From NCBI GenBank assembly GCA_038527215.1, contig JBCBGC010000012.1, forward strand, positions 1-64,000: DNA of 64,000 bases, written 5' to 3'. Below the pieces are notes generated by a model. That model searched no databases and was not told the DNA's origin. It worked only from the letters and a program-made list of their open reading frames with translations. The stretch comes from JAWPMV01 sp038527215 (GTDB lineage Bacteria; Bacteroidota; Bacteroidia; J057). Made by a program: the position numbers and the translations under genes. This document shows, piece after piece, positions 17,516-26,518 of this stretch; within the stretch, counting starts at the first letter, position 1, and every line of letters begins with the position of its first letter.

Positions 17516-18457
17516 TTAAGATTCTACATTTAGGGCTACTTGGGTGGTATCCACTTGCAGGCTATCCACCGGGGGCACGTACAGTTCTCCTTCGGGGCCT
17601 TTAGCTCCCGCAGGATTGGTTCCCTGGAATTCGAGGATATAACTGGCCAGCTGCTGAATTTCCTTGGGTTTTAGCTGGTCCTGCCAGGCGATCATGCCTT
17701 TTTCAGGGACGCCATATTTGATGGTTTTGAACAAATCCTTCACATCTCCTCCATGAATCCAGTAGGCATCCGCAAAGTTGGGCCCAATGCCCCCCTCACC
17801 CTGAGTTCCGTGGCAAGGCACACAGTTTACCTCATAAATAGATTTTCCTTCAGCCAGGTCAGCCTGAGCCGTCAGCACCGTAGCAGAGTTTTCGTTAACC
17901 ATATTGGCTACGCGTTCCAGATAACGAGCTTTGATCTCAGCGGCTTCTGCCATCTCAGCTTCGTATTCCCCCGCAGAAGACCAGTCTGACTGAATATGAT
18001 AGACGTAGATGTACACTACAGAAATGACGATGGTCAGATAAAAGCCATACTTCCACCAGGGCGGCAGGTTATTGTCCAGCTCGCGAATGCCATCGTAGTC
18101 ATGGCCCATATCAATGCTGGCTTCCTGGGCGATGGGGACCGCATCCGTCATCTTTTGTTTCCACCAATCGTAATCCCAGATGGTGAGTTTGGGTTCTACC
18201 GTCTCTGCGCTTACCTCTTCCGTGGCTGGTTCCGTGGCAGGAGTTTTTTCCAGACCGACCTGATAGCGGATCAGCGTCAGGACGAGAAATACCAGCGCCA
18301 GAATAGCAATAGCTAGCACGATCATACTCCCCAGAAGCAGGGTGGTCAAGTCTTCAAAGGTCACCTCCCCCATTGGAATGTCCTCAGCTCGTAGGTGGCT
18401 CAGGCCCAGCATCATCCAGGCACCAAGCGCAATACTTATGTTGGTAATTCTTTTCAT
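17516..18457 (-). CDS. ccoP: cbb3-type cytochrome oxidase subunit III with one heme c
   Basis: 313 residues. N-terminal hydrophobic segments, an FixP_N-like part (ELDNNLPPWWKYGFYLTI), and a single c-type heme site CVPCH with a distal Met in KGMIAWQDQL. Proteobacterial CcoP carries two hemes c; the single-heme form is normal for Bacteroidota. It feeds electrons to CcoO/CcoN in the cytoplasmic membrane. The start is 4 bases from the ccoQ stop. The C-terminal tail (YVPPVDSLQVDTT) is a low-complexity extension. Confidence 0.92.
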   Translation of the reverse strand: MKRITNISIALGAWMMLGLSHLRAEDIPMGEVTFEDLTTLLLGSMIVLAIAILALVFLVLTLIRYQVGLEKTPATEPATEEVSAETVEPKLTIWDYDWWKQKMTDAVPIAQEASIDMGHDYDGIRELDNNLPPWWKYGFYLTIVISVVYIYVYHIQSDWSSAGEYEAEMAEAAEIKARYLERVANMVNENSATVLTAQADLAEGKSIYEVNCVPCHGTQGEGGIGPNFADAYWIHGGDVKDLFKTIKYGVPEKGMIAWQDQLKPKEIQQLASYILEFQGTNPAGAKGPEGELYVPPVDSLQVDTTQVALNVES

Positions 18458-18461
18458 GGGA

Positions 18462-18665
18462 TTATGACAGGTTTTTTTCTGGAGAAAAGTCAGGGGTTAA
18501 ATCAGCGTCTTCCTGTAAAGGGATGGCTGCGAAGTGATCCACTTTTTCCCGGGACATCCGAAACACATAGATCAGGAGCAGGACAAAAAAGAGGGTGAAT
18601 ATGATAATGGCCACGACGGGAAAAAGGCTTACGCCATCGATCGACCTTAAGACATCTTTATACAT
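18462..18665 (-). CDS. ccoQ: CcoQ-like small cbb3 oxidase subunit
   Basis: 67 residues from ATG 18665 (upstream frame discarded). One membrane helix (VVAIIIFTLFFVLLLIYVF) followed by a short polar tail with FRMSREKVDHFAAIPL, the layout of CcoQ/FixQ, which stabilises the oxidase. It lies between ccoNO (59 bases upstream) and ccoP (4 bases downstream). Sequence alone is weakly diagnostic; the context decides. Confidence 0.8.
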   Translation of the reverse strand: MYKDVLRSIDGVSLFPVVAIIIFTLFFVLLLIYVFRMSREKVDHFAAIPLQEDADLTPDFSPEKNLS

Positions 18666-18723
18666 GATTTTCAGGTTTAAAAGGGGCGGGGGGCCGCAGC
18701 CCACCCGCCGTTAACTATGCACG

Positions 18724-20910
18724 CTACTCTTCTTTGGCTGTGGCTTTGATATCCGTGCCCATCCGTTGCAGATAAGCAATGATGGCTACAATCTCTTTGT
18801 CCTTCATTTCGACCAGGGTCGGATCGTCCAACTCTTTGGCCAGGTTCTGGGCGATGCCCTCAGCTTGTTCAGCCAGATCAGCATTGGCTTGTCGGTCATA
18901 GCCTTCCGGATAAGGCACCCCGAGCTTCTGCATGACGCGGATTTTGGTATCTGTCAGGGTGGTATCCAGCACATCATCCAGCATCCAGTCATAGGCGGGC
19001 ATGATAGAACCCGGAGAGGTCAGGCGAGGATTCAGCATGTGTTGATAATGCCAGGCATCAGAGTACTTCCCACCAATCCGGTGTAAGTCTGGTCCGGTTC
19101 GCTTGGAGCCCCACTGGAAGGGGAAATCGTAGATAAATTCACCAGACTTGGAGTACTCTCCATACCGCTCAGTTTCAGAGCGGAAGGGTCGAATCATCTG
19201 GCTATGGCAGGTGTAACAACCTTCCCGCAGGTAGAGGTCTCTACCTTGCAATTCCAGCGGCGTATAAGGCTGCACCGTAGCAATCGTTGGTACATTTTCT
19301 TTGATCATAAAGGTGGGAACCATTTCCACAATCCCGCCGATCAGGATCAGCACCAGACTCCACACCAACATCTGGAAAGGCTTGCGCTCAATGATGCGGT
19401 GCCAGTATTCATTCTTTGGCTTCTGGTATTCTTTGGCCATAGCCGGAGCAGAAGCTGCTTCATCCTTCACAAACTGACCTTGATAGGCTGTTTTGACCAG
19501 GTTATAGATCATCACGAATACTCCAAGGATATAGAGGGTTCCGCCAATGGCACGAATCCAGTACATCGGAAGGATTTGCGTAACGGTTTCGAGGAAGTTT
19601 TTGTACACCAGGAAGCCATCTGCATCAAATTCTTTCCACATCAGGCTCTGTACCCAACCTGCCCAGTAAAGCGGCACTACATAAAGGATCATGCCCAGGG
19701 TCCCAATCCAGAAGTGGAGGTTGGCCAGGTTTTTAGAGAAAATCTTGGTTTTGTACATCCGGGGGATCAACCAGTACAGGATACCAAAGGTCAGGAAGCC
19801 ATTCCAGCCCAGGGTTCCCACGTGCACGTGCCCGATCGTCCAGTCTGTAAAGTGACTGATGGCGTTGAAGGTCTTGACCGAAAGCATCGGCCCTTCAAAA
19901 GTGGCCATCCCGTATGCGGTAACTGCCACCACCATAAATTTCAGGTTGGGATCATTGCGCACCCGGTCCCAGGCACCCCGCAAGGTCAGCAAGCCATTTA
20001 GCATCCCGCCCCAGGAAGGCGCAATCAGCATCAGGGAGAACACCGTGCCTAAAGACTGAGCCCAGTCAGGCAGTGCGGTGTACAACAGGTGGTGAGGACC
20101 GGCCCAGATGTAAATGAAAATCAGGGCCCAGAAGTGAATGATCGACAAGCGATAGGAATAAACCGGGCGATTGGCCGCTTTAGGGATGAAATAATACATC
20201 AGTCCCAGATAAGGCGTGGTTAGGAAAAAGGCCACGGCATTGTGCCCGTACCACCACTGTACCAAGGCATCCTGTACCCCTGCGTAAATCGGGTAGCTTT
20301 TGACAAAACTTACCGGTAATTCCAGGTTATTGACCACATGCAGGACCGTAACCGTGATCCAGGTGGCGATATAGAACCAAATGGCCACATACATATGGCG
20401 CTCCCGGCGGTTGGCGATGGTAAGAAACATGTTGAGGCCAAAAATGATCCAGACCACGGCAATGGCCAGGTCAATCGGCCATTCCAGTTCCGCATATTCC
20501 TTAGCGGAACTGATGCCCATCGGCAGGGTAATCAGGGCCGATAAAATGATGGCTTGCCAACCCCAAAAGTGGGCCTGGCTCATCCAGTTGCTGTGCATGC
20601 GGCTTTTGACCAGGCGCTGCAGGGAGTAATACACCCCCATAAAAATGCCGTTGCCCACAAAAGCAAAAATCACCGCATTGGTATGCAAGGGTCGAATCCT
20701 ACCGAAGGACAGCGGTCCGACTCCATCCCAAAGAAAGAAATCCGGCAGGACCATTTGAAAGGCTACGATCAGACCGACCAGCATACCTGCCACGCCCCAG
20801 AAGACGGCTGCAATGGCAAATTTCCGTACGATCTCGTTGTCGTAGTAAAAGGTTTCAATCGGCTGCTTGATCGTCTGACTCGCTGCCGGTTTCGACTGGG
20901 TTACTGACAT
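18724..20910 (-). CDS. ccoNO: Fused CcoN-CcoO catalytic subunit of cbb3 oxidase
   Basis: About 728 residues from ATG 20910 (MSVTQSKPAASQ), chosen over the upstream open frame. The first ~500 residues are CcoN with its many helices and heme/copper His ligands (RPLHTNAVIF, YGHNAVAFFL, AGPHHLLY, IGHVHVGTLG). The last ~200 are CcoO, with heme site GCYTCHSQMIRPF and a Met ligand in MPAYDWML. The N-O fusion is typical of Bacteroidota. It reduces O2 to water with high affinity and pumps protons, supporting respiration at low oxygen. Its start overlaps the 3' end of ccoS by 56 bases in another frame. Confidence 0.96.
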   Translation of the reverse strand: MSVTQSKPAASQTIKQPIETFYYDNEIVRKFAIAAVFWGVAGMLVGLIVAFQMVLPDFFLWDGVGPLSFGRIRPLHTNAVIFAFVGNGIFMGVYYSLQRLVKSRMHSNWMSQAHFWGWQAIILSALITLPMGISSAKEYAELEWPIDLAIAVVWIIFGLNMFLTIANRRERHMYVAIWFYIATWITVTVLHVVNNLELPVSFVKSYPIYAGVQDALVQWWYGHNAVAFFLTTPYLGLMYYFIPKAANRPVYSYRLSIIHFWALIFIYIWAGPHHLLYTALPDWAQSLGTVFSLMLIAPSWGGMLNGLLTLRGAWDRVRNDPNLKFMVVAVTAYGMATFEGPMLSVKTFNAISHFTDWTIGHVHVGTLGWNGFLTFGILYWLIPRMYKTKIFSKNLANLHFWIGTLGMILYVVPLYWAGWVQSLMWKEFDADGFLVYKNFLETVTQILPMYWIRAIGGTLYILGVFVMIYNLVKTAYQGQFVKDEAASAPAMAKEYQKPKNEYWHRIIERKPFQMLVWSLVLILIGGIVEMVPTFMIKENVPTIATVQPYTPLELQGRDLYLREGCYTCHSQMIRPFRSETERYGEYSKSGEFIYDFPFQWGSKRTGPDLHRIGGKYSDAWHYQHMLNPRLTSPGSIMPAYDWMLDDVLDTTLTDTKIRVMQKLGVPYPEGYDRQANADLAEQAEGIAQNLAKELDDPTLVEMKDKEIVAIIAYLQRMGTDIKATAKEE

Positions 20911-21073
20911 AAGATGATTGAGTTGAGGAAGGGGCAGGATTGTCCCAAAGCATGCGCATGGCAGGCGTATAATCGTCCTCATACTGCCCGTCTTTCATCG
21001 CCCAAATGAACCAGGCCAGGAAGCCCAGAGCGATCAACAGACTCAGGATTATCAGGACAAAAATGGCACTCAT
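20855..21073 (-). CDS. ccoS: CcoS cbb3 oxidase maturation protein
   Basis: 72 residues: one membrane helix (SAIFVLIILSLLIALGFLAWFIWA) then KDGQYEDDYTPAMRML, the diagnostic CcoS motif (x-x-G-Q-Y/F-D-D). It is needed for cofactor insertion into the oxidase. The C-terminal ~18 residues are read over the first codons of ccoNO in a different frame, an extension compared with the usual 45-60 residues. 18 bases separate it from the ccoI stop. Confidence 0.88.
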   Translation of the reverse strand: MSAIFVLIILSLLIALGFLAWFIWAMKDGQYEDDYTPAMRMLWDNPAPSSTQSSYVSNPVETGSESDDQAAD

Positions 21074-21091
21074 ACCCGTATGATTGATTTA

Positions 21092-23551
21092 TTAGCTTAG
21101 CTCAAAGGTGGGCATCCGCTGAGGGAGGCCAGATGATTTTTCTACTGGCTCGGGGTGACTTTTGTCATGTGGCTCACTGAGATATTTCAGGAGGAGACGA
21201 CGGCTAAACCAGGTCCCGAAAACCAGAACCGAAACAGAGCTCAAAGGCATGAGAATAGCCGCCACCAAAGGGCTTAATAATCCGCTCACGGCGAAGCCCA
21301 ATCCGACCAGGTTATAAGCCAGGGAAAGCCCCCAGCCGAGCTGCACGCCTTTTTTGGCGCGAGCAGCCAGGTCCAGAATGACCGGCAGACGGGCCAGGCT
21401 TTTTCCCTCCAAAATGATATCACAGGCCGGAGAAAAATGATTGGCCGCATCGGTAATCGCCATGCCGACTTCACTGGCCTGCAAAGCTCCGGCATCGTTC
21501 AAACCATCCCCCACCATCATCACCCGTTTACCATCAGCCTGAAGGGCTTTGATATGTTGCAGTTTCTCCTGCGGCTGCACTTCGAATGTGCGCCGCCCTT
21601 TCGGAAACCAGCGATCATAGGCATCCGCATAGGTATTCTGGTCTCCCGATAAGAGGGAAAGGGTATAGCAAGCAGACAGCTGCTCCAGGCTGTGGGCCAA
21701 TCCCGGGCGAATCTCTTCTCGCCAGATCAGGGCCACCGGGGCTTGTTGTCCGACCCGCGCCCAGCTTCCGGTTGCGGAGGGATGGGAATGCCCCACAAAA
21801 TCTGCCCGACCGATGCGGACCGCTTGTCCGTCCACCCATCCAGAAATTCCTTGGCCTGATTCAGCGGAAAAGTTTTCTACGGTCGCCTGAGGAAGGGTGG
21901 AAAAATGCTCAGCCAGGAAGCGGCTTTTGGGGTGGGTAGATTGCCGGGCCAGGTTGACCAGCGGGATCAAATCCTCCATGGGAGGTTCTGGAGAGATTAC
22001 CTGTTGCCCAGAGGCATCAGCTTGGGTCAGGGTCCCGGTTTTGTCAAAGACAAGGTCGGTCAACTCCGCCATACGCCCCAGGACGATGCCGCTTTTGAGG
22101 TAGCAACCAAGTTTCCCCAGGCCTGCCATGATATGGCTAAAGATGACGGGCGCAGTCAGCGCAATGCCACAAGGACACGCCACAATCAATACGGCGGTTG
22201 CCACTTGCACGGCCATGGCCCAGCCTTCCAGCCAGGCCCAGACAGCGCCCGAAAGCAAGGCCACCAGGATGACCGCCAGGGTAAATCTTTTGCCTAGCTG
22301 ATCGGCCCACTGCTGTTGAGGATTTCGCTTGCGAAAAGCCGGATCATCCCACAGTTGACTGAGGTAAGACTGGGAAACCGGCTTCTGGATGAGGATTTCA
22401 ATGCTTTCAGCTTGTTGTTTACCGCCCGCGTATAAAGTCTCGCCCTGCTGACGCTGGACCGCTTCTGATTCTCCCGTGATAAAGCGATAGTCCATGGAGG
22501 CTTCCTCACTGAGCAGGATGGCGTCCCCGGGGACCATTTCTCCGTGTCGAATCAGCACTTTATCCCCTACTTCCAGGTCAGTAACCAAAACCGACTCCTC
22601 TCCCGCTTCCGTTAGCCGGGTAGCTGAGAGCGGAAAATATGCCTGGTAGTCTTTCTCAAAGGCCAGGGCGGCAAAGGTGCGCCCCTGTATCCATTTTCCT
22701 ACCAACAACAAAAACACTAGCCCCGCCAGGGAGTCAAAATATCCGGCTCCCATGCCAGACCAGAATTCCCAGTTACTCCAACTAAATAAGGCGAGGATGC
22801 CCAAAGAAATCGGCATATCCAGGTTCCATACTTTATGTTTGATCCCTTCCCAGGCATGTTGGAAGAAGAGCTGGCTACTGTAAAAAAAGACGGGTAGGCT
22901 GAGCAGGAAATTTAACCAGCCAAAGAAATAGCTGTAGGAGGCTCCGGTATCCGACAAGCCCAGATAATGGGGAAAGCTGAACAACATGATGTTGCCAAAA
23001 CAAAAACCTGCCACGCCCAGACGATAGACCAGCTTACGATCCGTTCGACTAGGAGCAGCCGTTTCGCCCTGCTCCAGATTAATCTCCGGTTCATAACCCA
23101 AAGAGGCTAGCAAACTGACCACCTGACTGAGCGATAACTGCGTTTTATCATAGCGGAGTTTGATTTCCCGACGGAGAAAATCCACTTCCGATCCCAGGAT
23201 GCCCGGCTGTAAGCGATAAAGATTCTCAAGCAGCCAGACACAGGAAGCACAATGGATCTGAGGAAGACGCAGATGCAGGAGGGCCATCTGTTCGTCTTCG
23301 TACTGAAATAGCTTACGACCGACTTCCGGTCGATCCAGGTATAGAAAGCGGGCAGCTACGGATACCTCAGGTAGGCGGATGCCCGGATGAGCTTCCAGGT
23401 CATAGTACTGGCAAAGTTCGTGGTCTGACAGCAATTGATACACGGTCAGACAGCCTTCGCAACAAAAGGATTTGTTATCCTGGACAGGATGATCTTCCGG
23501 ACAAGAGGTGCCACAATGGTAGCAGGTAGAGGCAGCATGTTTTTCAGCCAT
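21092..23551 (-). CDS. ccoI: CcoI copper-translocating P-type ATPase
   Basis: About 819 residues from ATG 23551 (MAEKHAAS). The N-terminal zinc-finger-like part CYHCGTSC...FCCEGCLTVYQLL is typical of the CcoI/FixI branch, followed by a heavy-metal domain with IHCASCVWLL. The P1B ATPase core has TGES, the ion-binding CPC in VACPCGIAL, phosphorylation site DKTGT, and GDGLNDAGAL. It exports Cu(I) toward the periplasm for cbb3 oxidase assembly rather than resistance. First gene of the cco cluster; a dyad TGACAAAAGTCA lies 72 bases before its start. Confidence 0.94.
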   Translation of the reverse strand: MAEKHAASTCYHCGTSCPEDHPVQDNKSFCCEGCLTVYQLLSDHELCQYYDLEAHPGIRLPEVSVAARFLYLDRPEVGRKLFQYEDEQMALLHLRLPQIHCASCVWLLENLYRLQPGILGSEVDFLRREIKLRYDKTQLSLSQVVSLLASLGYEPEINLEQGETAAPSRTDRKLVYRLGVAGFCFGNIMLFSFPHYLGLSDTGASYSYFFGWLNFLLSLPVFFYSSQLFFQHAWEGIKHKVWNLDMPISLGILALFSWSNWEFWSGMGAGYFDSLAGLVFLLLVGKWIQGRTFAALAFEKDYQAYFPLSATRLTEAGEESVLVTDLEVGDKVLIRHGEMVPGDAILLSEEASMDYRFITGESEAVQRQQGETLYAGGKQQAESIEILIQKPVSQSYLSQLWDDPAFRKRNPQQQWADQLGKRFTLAVILVALLSGAVWAWLEGWAMAVQVATAVLIVACPCGIALTAPVIFSHIMAGLGKLGCYLKSGIVLGRMAELTDLVFDKTGTLTQADASGQQVISPEPPMEDLIPLVNLARQSTHPKSRFLAEHFSTLPQATVENFSAESGQGISGWVDGQAVRIGRADFVGHSHPSATGSWARVGQQAPVALIWREEIRPGLAHSLEQLSACYTLSLLSGDQNTYADAYDRWFPKGRRTFEVQPQEKLQHIKALQADGKRVMMVGDGLNDAGALQASEVGMAITDAANHFSPACDIILEGKSLARLPVILDLAARAKKGVQLGWGLSLAYNLVGLGFAVSGLLSPLVAAILMPLSSVSVLVFGTWFSRRLLLKYLSEPHDKSHPEPVEKSSGLPQRMPTFELS
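21156..21167. promoter_or_regulatory. Fnr/Crp-like dyad ahead of ccoS
   Basis: Palindrome TGAC-N4-GTCA (TGACTTTTGTCA on the plus strand) lying inside the 3' part of ccoI, 83 bases before the ccoS start. It is the same 12-mer, in the same orientation, as the copy upstream of ccoI. The half-site resembles those of Crp/Fnr-superfamily regulators, which commonly control cbb3 oxidases. Confidence 0.45.
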
Positions 23552-23622
23552 AGCATGAGCGTATGACTTGCAAGATGATGGCCCCAAAAGGAAAAAGGAC
23601 TGAGAAAACTCTTAGGAGGAAA

Positions 23623-23634
23623 TGACTTTTGTCA
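23623..23634. promoter_or_regulatory. Fnr/Crp-like dyad upstream of ccoI
   Basis: Palindrome TGAC-N4-GTCA, identical in all 12 bases to the copy at 21156-21167. It lies 72 bases before the ccoI ATG and includes the stop codon of the DNA methyltransferase gene. Candidate oxygen- or redox-responsive operator of the cco cluster. Confidence 0.5.
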
Positions 23635-25956
23635 GGGAAGCCGGGACAGCATCCTACGGCGCAACTGTAGTTCCCGCTTGCCACTGCGATGCTGCAGGCT
23701 GTTCAATTCAGGTACATCAAGGGCATAATAAAAATCCCGCATGGAACTTACCTCTTCTGCCTCCAGTTGAGGCACTTGCTGTCTGCCTAAGGCTTGCAGA
23801 ACCTCTGCGGCCCGCTTGAGCAAACATCTAGCCGGGAGATGGGCCGTGGCTATTTCATCCAACGCCAGGAGTTGATCAGAGCTTAGCAAGCCATGGGCCC
23901 GTAACAAATCCGCCTGGCTGGCGTCCAGCTTTTCCACCTGCCCGCGACGACCTTCCACATAGGCCTGCGTCAGGTGATCCCAATCAGTAGCTGGGGCGGC
24001 TGTCTGGTTAAGGCTTTCCCACTGCTGACATACAGCCTGATGGGCCGCCTTAAAATCAGAAAACGACTGGTCTACATATAGCTTGCAAGCCAGTGCCGCC
24101 AGATAGATCACCAGGAGACTAGGGTGCACTTCCCCTTTTTCCAACCAGGCTTGCCATTGCAGGAGATCTTCTTCCAGGCTCGGTTTGACTTGGGGGGCGG
24201 ACAAAAAGCGCATCGCTACGACTCCGTGCAAAGCATGGCTCTTCATCGCTCGCGGACGAGCCTTACGCTCCATTTGTAAAGGGAGACAGCTATGAATGCT
24301 ACAGCCAGCCGCCTTAAAGGCATCAGCCAACGCAGCCCAACCTTCCAGGGTTTTGTGGGCATAAATCAAGGTTCCCCGGCCGGTAGGTTTTAAGACCCGC
24401 TTCATCTCCGCCAACGCCTGCGTCATCATGCGCTGATAAAAAACCCCTGAGCCGACCTGGCTTTTTTTGCCACGTCCCAGCTTTACGATCAATTCCTGTC
24501 CCTGCTGCAGGCTCAAATCCGCCTCGGGCTTGCCGGTCTTTTGTAACAATACTTCTATCCAGGGCTGAAAAAATGCGCTAAGCGCCCCATAGTCCACGGA
24601 GTCAAAATATGGCGGATCCGTCATGACGATATCCTGGCTCTGATCCGGCAAGGGCAAGTGCGTAGCTGACCCAAGCTCAAGTCGAAGCTTTTGCCCTAAA
24701 GAAATGTGGCGATAGGTATCCACCATGCGCTTCAACTTCGTCCGCATGCTGCTGCTATTTTTTGCACAAGGGTCCAGCTCCACAAAATCCCAACGCATAG
24801 CCACCCCTGGTCCGGCCAGGCTTCGACCCACCTGCTCATTTTGGGGGATCCACATATTGCTCTGACTATTCCAATCCACCTGCCATTCAATCAGGCCGGT
24901 CAAAGCCCCTTGTAGGAGGCGTGCCTGGGTTTCTCCATAGGTTTGTACCCATTGAGGCCAGGCCGAAATCATTTCTTCCAACAGATAAGCCAGCATCAGG
25001 CGTTGCCGGGGATGCAGAAAGTCGCCCATGGTTCGTAGGTCATACAAACTGGGATTAATCACCCCACTAAGTGCCCTGACCGGTGCCTGGGGAAGTAAAG
25101 CTACAAGACGGTTGAGTTCCTGTTCAATAAAGGGTTCCAGCGCCGCAAAGGCTTTTTGTTCCGTCTCCGAAATCACCTGGTATTGCTTACCGGAATGCCC
25201 CACTTCTGCCCAGGCCAGCGGAGCCGCATGAAGTTGCTGGGCTTGGGCGATGGTCTTAAGGTCAGCGTAGCTATGAACCTGCTGGCAGGAAGGACAGACA
25301 AAACCTGTTTTGACGGGGGGAGCTTTTTCTTCTTTCAGGGAAAGGGCTCCACCCTGGCGATCCAGCCAGCGAACTTTGCGAGGCCGGCGAGCCAGATAAC
25401 TGAGGCGACTAAGGGAAAAGACCTCCCCACACCGCAGGCAGGGAGCGGTGCGTCCCCAGAAGATGAAGGCAGGCACGGTTTCTCCAGGATAAAGGAAAGC
25501 CAATCTTGGCTCCAATTGATCCAGCAGTTCCTCCCCTACCTTTTGCAGGGCATCTGAGAATCCCGGCAACCTGGCCGCTTCGTAGAGGGTATCTTGCAGA
25601 TAATGAGCGATAGGATTGATTTCCAGGGCCGTGGTCTCACACCCCAATTGGGCAGCTTCCCAAGGGATACTGCCCCCACCTGAAAAAGGATCCAGTACCG
25701 ATATTTTTCCAGTATCGTATGAATCTGCAAAAGATTGATAGGATTCCGTATCAGGGTTTAAGGCTTCGAGCAAGGATGGGGAAACGCTTTTTTGGAGACC
25801 ATTAACCGCCTGAATTTCAGCGATCAACAAGGCCCGCATAGCCCTAAGCGGTCGTCGGGCCCACCACACTTTCAGCCCATGTATGTGGCGCTTCCGCAAG
25901 TATTTCTCATGCGAGCCGAGCTGACTGATATAGGAAGGAGGAAACGATGGGGGCAT
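23632..25956 (-). CDS. DUF1156-type DNA methyltransferase
   Basis: 774 residues. The N-terminus contains RKRHIHGLKVWWARRPL, the signature of DUF1156-type methyltransferases. Motif I, VLDPFSGGGSIPWEA, is near residue 88, and motif IV, TDPPYFDSVDYG, near 446, indicating amino-methylation of adenine (N6) or cytosine (N4). A zinc-ribbon-like insertion (CLRCG and CPSC) lies between them. Relatives often occur in anti-phage islands with a DUF499 ATPase, DUF3780 and a helicase; none of these genes is next to it, so it looks solitary. It ends 80 bases before ccoI on the same strand. Target sequence unknown. ATG start at 25956. Confidence 0.87.
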   Translation of the reverse strand: MPPSFPPSYISQLGSHEKYLRKRHIHGLKVWWARRPLRAMRALLIAEIQAVNGLQKSVSPSLLEALNPDTESYQSFADSYDTGKISVLDPFSGGGSIPWEAAQLGCETTALEINPIAHYLQDTLYEAARLPGFSDALQKVGEELLDQLEPRLAFLYPGETVPAFIFWGRTAPCLRCGEVFSLSRLSYLARRPRKVRWLDRQGGALSLKEEKAPPVKTGFVCPSCQQVHSYADLKTIAQAQQLHAAPLAWAEVGHSGKQYQVISETEQKAFAALEPFIEQELNRLVALLPQAPVRALSGVINPSLYDLRTMGDFLHPRQRLMLAYLLEEMISAWPQWVQTYGETQARLLQGALTGLIEWQVDWNSQSNMWIPQNEQVGRSLAGPGVAMRWDFVELDPCAKNSSSMRTKLKRMVDTYRHISLGQKLRLELGSATHLPLPDQSQDIVMTDPPYFDSVDYGALSAFFQPWIEVLLQKTGKPEADLSLQQGQELIVKLGRGKKSQVGSGVFYQRMMTQALAEMKRVLKPTGRGTLIYAHKTLEGWAALADAFKAAGCSIHSCLPLQMERKARPRAMKSHALHGVVAMRFLSAPQVKPSLEEDLLQWQAWLEKGEVHPSLLVIYLAALACKLYVDQSFSDFKAAHQAVCQQWESLNQTAAPATDWDHLTQAYVEGRRGQVEKLDASQADLLRAHGLLSSDQLLALDEIATAHLPARCLLKRAAEVLQALGRQQVPQLEAEEVSSMRDFYYALDVPELNSLQHRSGKRELQLRRRMLSRLP

Positions 25957-26001
25957 ACAAAAGTGGCCTTTCTGAAAGCTACATAGATTTTCCTTTATGC
26001 C

Positions 26002-26448
26002 CTAACTTTCAAAGAGTTCGGTCAAACTATACACCAGTCGCTGACGCGCACCTTCCATGGAACCAAAAAAGGATTTGAGCAATCTGCCCTCCCGATCTAC
26101 TAACAGCCAGTGAGGGGTTCCCTCAGCTGCATATTTTTCAAAGGTCTTTTTTCCCTGATCCACCAAAAGCGGATAAGGGAGCTTGAAATACAACTTGACC
26201 TCTTCGATTTGGCGCTGGCTGTATTCCGGCCCTTCAAATTGGGTATGGATGCCGATGATTTGTAAGTCGGGAAAATCTGCCAGTAGGCTTTTGGAATAAG
26301 GGACGGCCCTCCCCATACAACCGGGACAGCCCCGACTAAAAATGAGCAGCAAGACCACCTTCCCCCGAAAGTCGTGGAGGCTGGGCGCCGGACTACCATC
26401 CAGGGTGGTCACCTCCCAATCCGGGAGCAGGTCCATTTCTTGTATCAT
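26002..26448 (-). CDS. Thioredoxin-fold (TlpA/AhpC-TSA-like) protein
   Basis: 148 residues from ATG 26448. A redoxin-like fold: LPDWEVTTLDG, the strand VVLLLIFSRGCPGCMGRAVP with CPGC in place of the thioredoxin CxxC, and GTPHWLLVDREGRLL with the cis-Pro. No signal peptide, so probably cytoplasmic; it may act as a thiol oxidoreductase or peroxidase-like protein. The upstream open frame has no fold similarity and overlaps the divergent MazG-like gene. 70 bases separate the two divergent starts. Confidence 0.82.
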   Translation of the reverse strand: MIQEMDLLPDWEVTTLDGSPAPSLHDFRGKVVLLLIFSRGCPGCMGRAVPYSKSLLADFPDLQIIGIHTQFEGPEYSQRQIEEVKLYFKLPYPLLVDQGKKTFEKYAAEGTPHWLLVDREGRLLKSFFGSMEGARQRLVYSLTELFES

Positions 26449-26518
26449 ACCTCTAACATACGTTTTTTGTCCAGCCCCCAATAACTCCCCGCAAAAAATA
26501 TCCTTGTATCTTTCCCCT

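Noticed and set aside
19204..20001. 265-residue open frame antisense to ccoNO
   Set aside because: Shadow of a highly conserved gene; composition rich in His/Arg/Pro with no domain, and no promoter.
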